Positions 62,691-64,000 of a stretch of DNA of 64,000 nucleotides are shown here, piece by piece; within the stretch, counting starts at the first letter, position 1; each line of letters starts with the position of its first letter. The translations under genes and the position numbers were made by a program. The stretch spans positions 33,641,622-33,705,621 of the forward strand of contig CM023449.1 in the NCBI GenBank assembly GCA_013339765.2, in the 5' to 3' direction. This stretch comes from Haemaphysalis longicornis. Taxonomy: Eukaryota; Arthropoda; Arachnida; Ixodida; Ixodidae. Under the pieces are notes generated by a model that did no database searches, had not been told where the DNA came from, and saw nothing but the letters and a program-made list of their open reading frames with translations.

Positions 62691-62810
62691 TTGAATGGAT
62701 GAAAAACCAGCGGAAAACACAGGGTACGGAAGAGAACGACGGGATAAGCTTGTCTTGTTGTTCTCTTTTAACTGTGTCCTGTGTTTACCGCTGGTTTTTC
62801 ATCCATTCAA
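62691..62810. repeat. Fold-back hairpin 2
   Basis: Arms 62691-62723 (TTGAATGGATGAAAAACCAG, CGGAAAACACAGG) and 62778-62810 pair almost perfectly. The inner part, ACGGAAGAGAACGAC with its partner GTTGTTCTCTTTTAACTG, surrounds GGGATAAGCTTGTC. The outer arms differ from hairpin 1, while the GGAAGAGAAC/GTTCTCTT centre is shared. Confidence 0.9.
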
Positions 62811-63355
62811 TTTTCATGAATTTGTTGAACAGTGATCAGTTTAAGTGCTCAAGCAATTTTTGGCTTGAAGGTTCCCTGTAGCATTTATATAAGTGCTCTC
62901 TGCTCTTTTTTACCCAAGACTTAATGAGATTGTGTTTTGTAGACATGAAGTTTGAAATAAATATTTTGTTTGCATTGCTTTGCATATTTGAAAGAATTGC
63001 TTGCTCACTTTCTTTCAACCCTGTTTCTTAATCCTGCTCTAAAGCATTTTTCCATGTTTATTTTTTTTCAGAACCAGGAAGGGTTGCTCATCCTCGGTTT
63101 CTTGCTGATAGCACCAGTATCTGTACTTCACACGTGAGCTTTGAACACGCAGTAATTATGGTATGAAAACATTTTACCAGTATTAGCTTGCTTTGTAGAT
63201 GTCAAAGCTCTCGACCGTGTAGTACATTGTCTGATGTAGTTGCACAATCTCTCTATAACAGCACCGCTGGGTGCTGTTTTAGAGAATAATTTTGTGGCTA
63301 TAATACTTGAGATTATTTTAAAATGTACATCAATTACTAGTAAGAATAGCTCTCT
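62811..63355. other. Unassigned spacer
   Basis: AT-rich with T runs, no feature recognised. Confidence 0.4.
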
Positions 63356-63505
63356 AAATTGGTGGCCATTTTCCTGGTGGAGGCAGAAAGTGAAAATGCC
63401 CATGTGTGGAGATTTAAGTCCACAATAAATATCCCGAAGTTGCCAAGCTAATCCAGAGCCCTCCTCGTGGTGCACTTAATATCCCATGTGCAGTTTGTGT
63501 AAAAA
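63356..63505 (+). mobile_element. Ruka-type SINE fragment
   Basis: Plus strand: TGGTGGAGGCAGAAAGTGAA, AATGCCCATGTGTGGAGATT, TAAGTCCACAATAAATATCC and CCAGAGCCCTCCTCGTGGTG. The order of blocks matches the Ruka body (GGAGGCG, GCCCGTGT, GATTT, CGTTAAAGAACCC, CCGGAGCCCTCCACTACGG), but the tRNA head is missing. An old copy. Confidence 0.75.
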
Positions 63506-64000
63506 CAGCCAGAAATGTATGATCAATTTAAATTGATTTTAATGTTTCTAAATGCAAGTATTCTAAGTTTAAGCTGCCTTATTTAGTAAAATATTTTCTA
63601 ACAATTGCATAGCTACCAAAGGTTACAGAAAGCTTTCATTGGTTCATTGCACCTTCTTCATTGCACCTTCTCAGCGAAACAAAAATGTCATTAAGAAAAG
63701 CAGAAAAAACCTAAGTATGGAAAGTAGCAACACTAAAGCTACTAATAAAAGATGCTAAACGTTTTATCGATAATATTGCTGATTTTACTTCTAGTCAACT
63801 CTAAAAGGTCTATAGACGGGTTTGATGGTTCCCATGACGCACCTCGTAATACTAGACGAAACTAATGGGCACTGGCTGTTGGCTTTTCATTTGCAGCATC
63901 GAAAAATGACCCCACATCCACCAGCAGGGACATAATGCAAGGCACCATGCACAAGCTAGACTCATGATAAAATACTGCTATAACAACAATGTCATCACAT
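63506..64000. other. Unassigned spacer
   Basis: AT-rich; a short duplication TTCATTGCACCTTCT (63643 and 63657). No genes seen. Confidence 0.4.

Overview
The window looks like repeat-dense intergenic (or intronic) DNA of a hard tick (Ixodidae, probably metastriate). The main reasons are three copies of a tRNA-headed SINE whose body matches the Ruka family described from ixodid ticks, and dense coverage by Ty3/Gypsy, LINE and Penelope-like remnants with tick-typical protein sequence. Identification is from recalled family features, not a database search. I see no convincing host gene, rRNA, intact functional tRNA, CRISPR array or prokaryotic operon. Nearly every coding segment is a broken transposable-element (TE) fragment with stops or frameshifts.

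Layout. 0.36-0.67 kb: Penelope-like GIY-YIG end fragment (-). 1.8-6.3 kb: RNase H-bearing LINE (+) broken by at least three insertions. 6.36-21.5 kb: a stack of nested elements. Its base is a minus-strand Gypsy pol cut into blocks. The 6.36-kb LTR element at 12211-18571 sits in the integrase core of that pol with a GCGT target duplication. That LTR element has a Lys-type primer site and a polypurine tract but no recognisable gag-pol; it carries a solo LTR in its 5' LTR and holds a deleted Gypsy near its 3' end. A LINE copy with an inverted 5' part lies in the integrase zinc-finger region of the base element. Next to the stack, at 6.36-11.53 kb, is a Gypsy whose gag has a SCAN-type capsid domain.

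21.5-29.8 kb: LINE 3' fragment, a 0.53-kb TTAA MITE, a 1.66-kb TTAA element with THAP zinc-finger coding sequence, two inverted arrays of a 33-bp palindromic repeat, a Ruka SINE and a (GA)n tract. 30.2-31.5 kb: two tandem 3' ends of one LINE (-). 33.2-37.8 kb: a nearly full-length LINE (-) with CCHC ORF1, endonuclease and reverse transcriptase (RT), all inactivated. 38.0-38.95 kb: Gypsy integrase (+). 39.6-40.9 kb: LINE ORF1 and endonuclease remnants with a Ruka insertion. 42.7-44.5 kb: fold-back hairpin plus LINE RNase H end. 46.0 kb: 233-bp MITE.

51.9-53.6 kb: second THAP/TTAA element, in the opposite orientation. 55.7-59.5 kb: head-to-head Penelope-like pair; the plus copy is split by a second head-to-head Penelope pair with a 12-bp target duplication, which itself contains a LINE 3' end. 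59.9-60.7 kb: third, internally deleted member of the THAP/TTAA family. 62.7 kb: second fold-back hairpin. 63.4 kb: Ruka fragment. The most interesting signals are the THAP-bearing TTAA family, the outward-facing 33-bp palindrome arrays, the fold-back hairpins with a common core but locus-specific arms, and the layered target-site duplications that allow relative dating.
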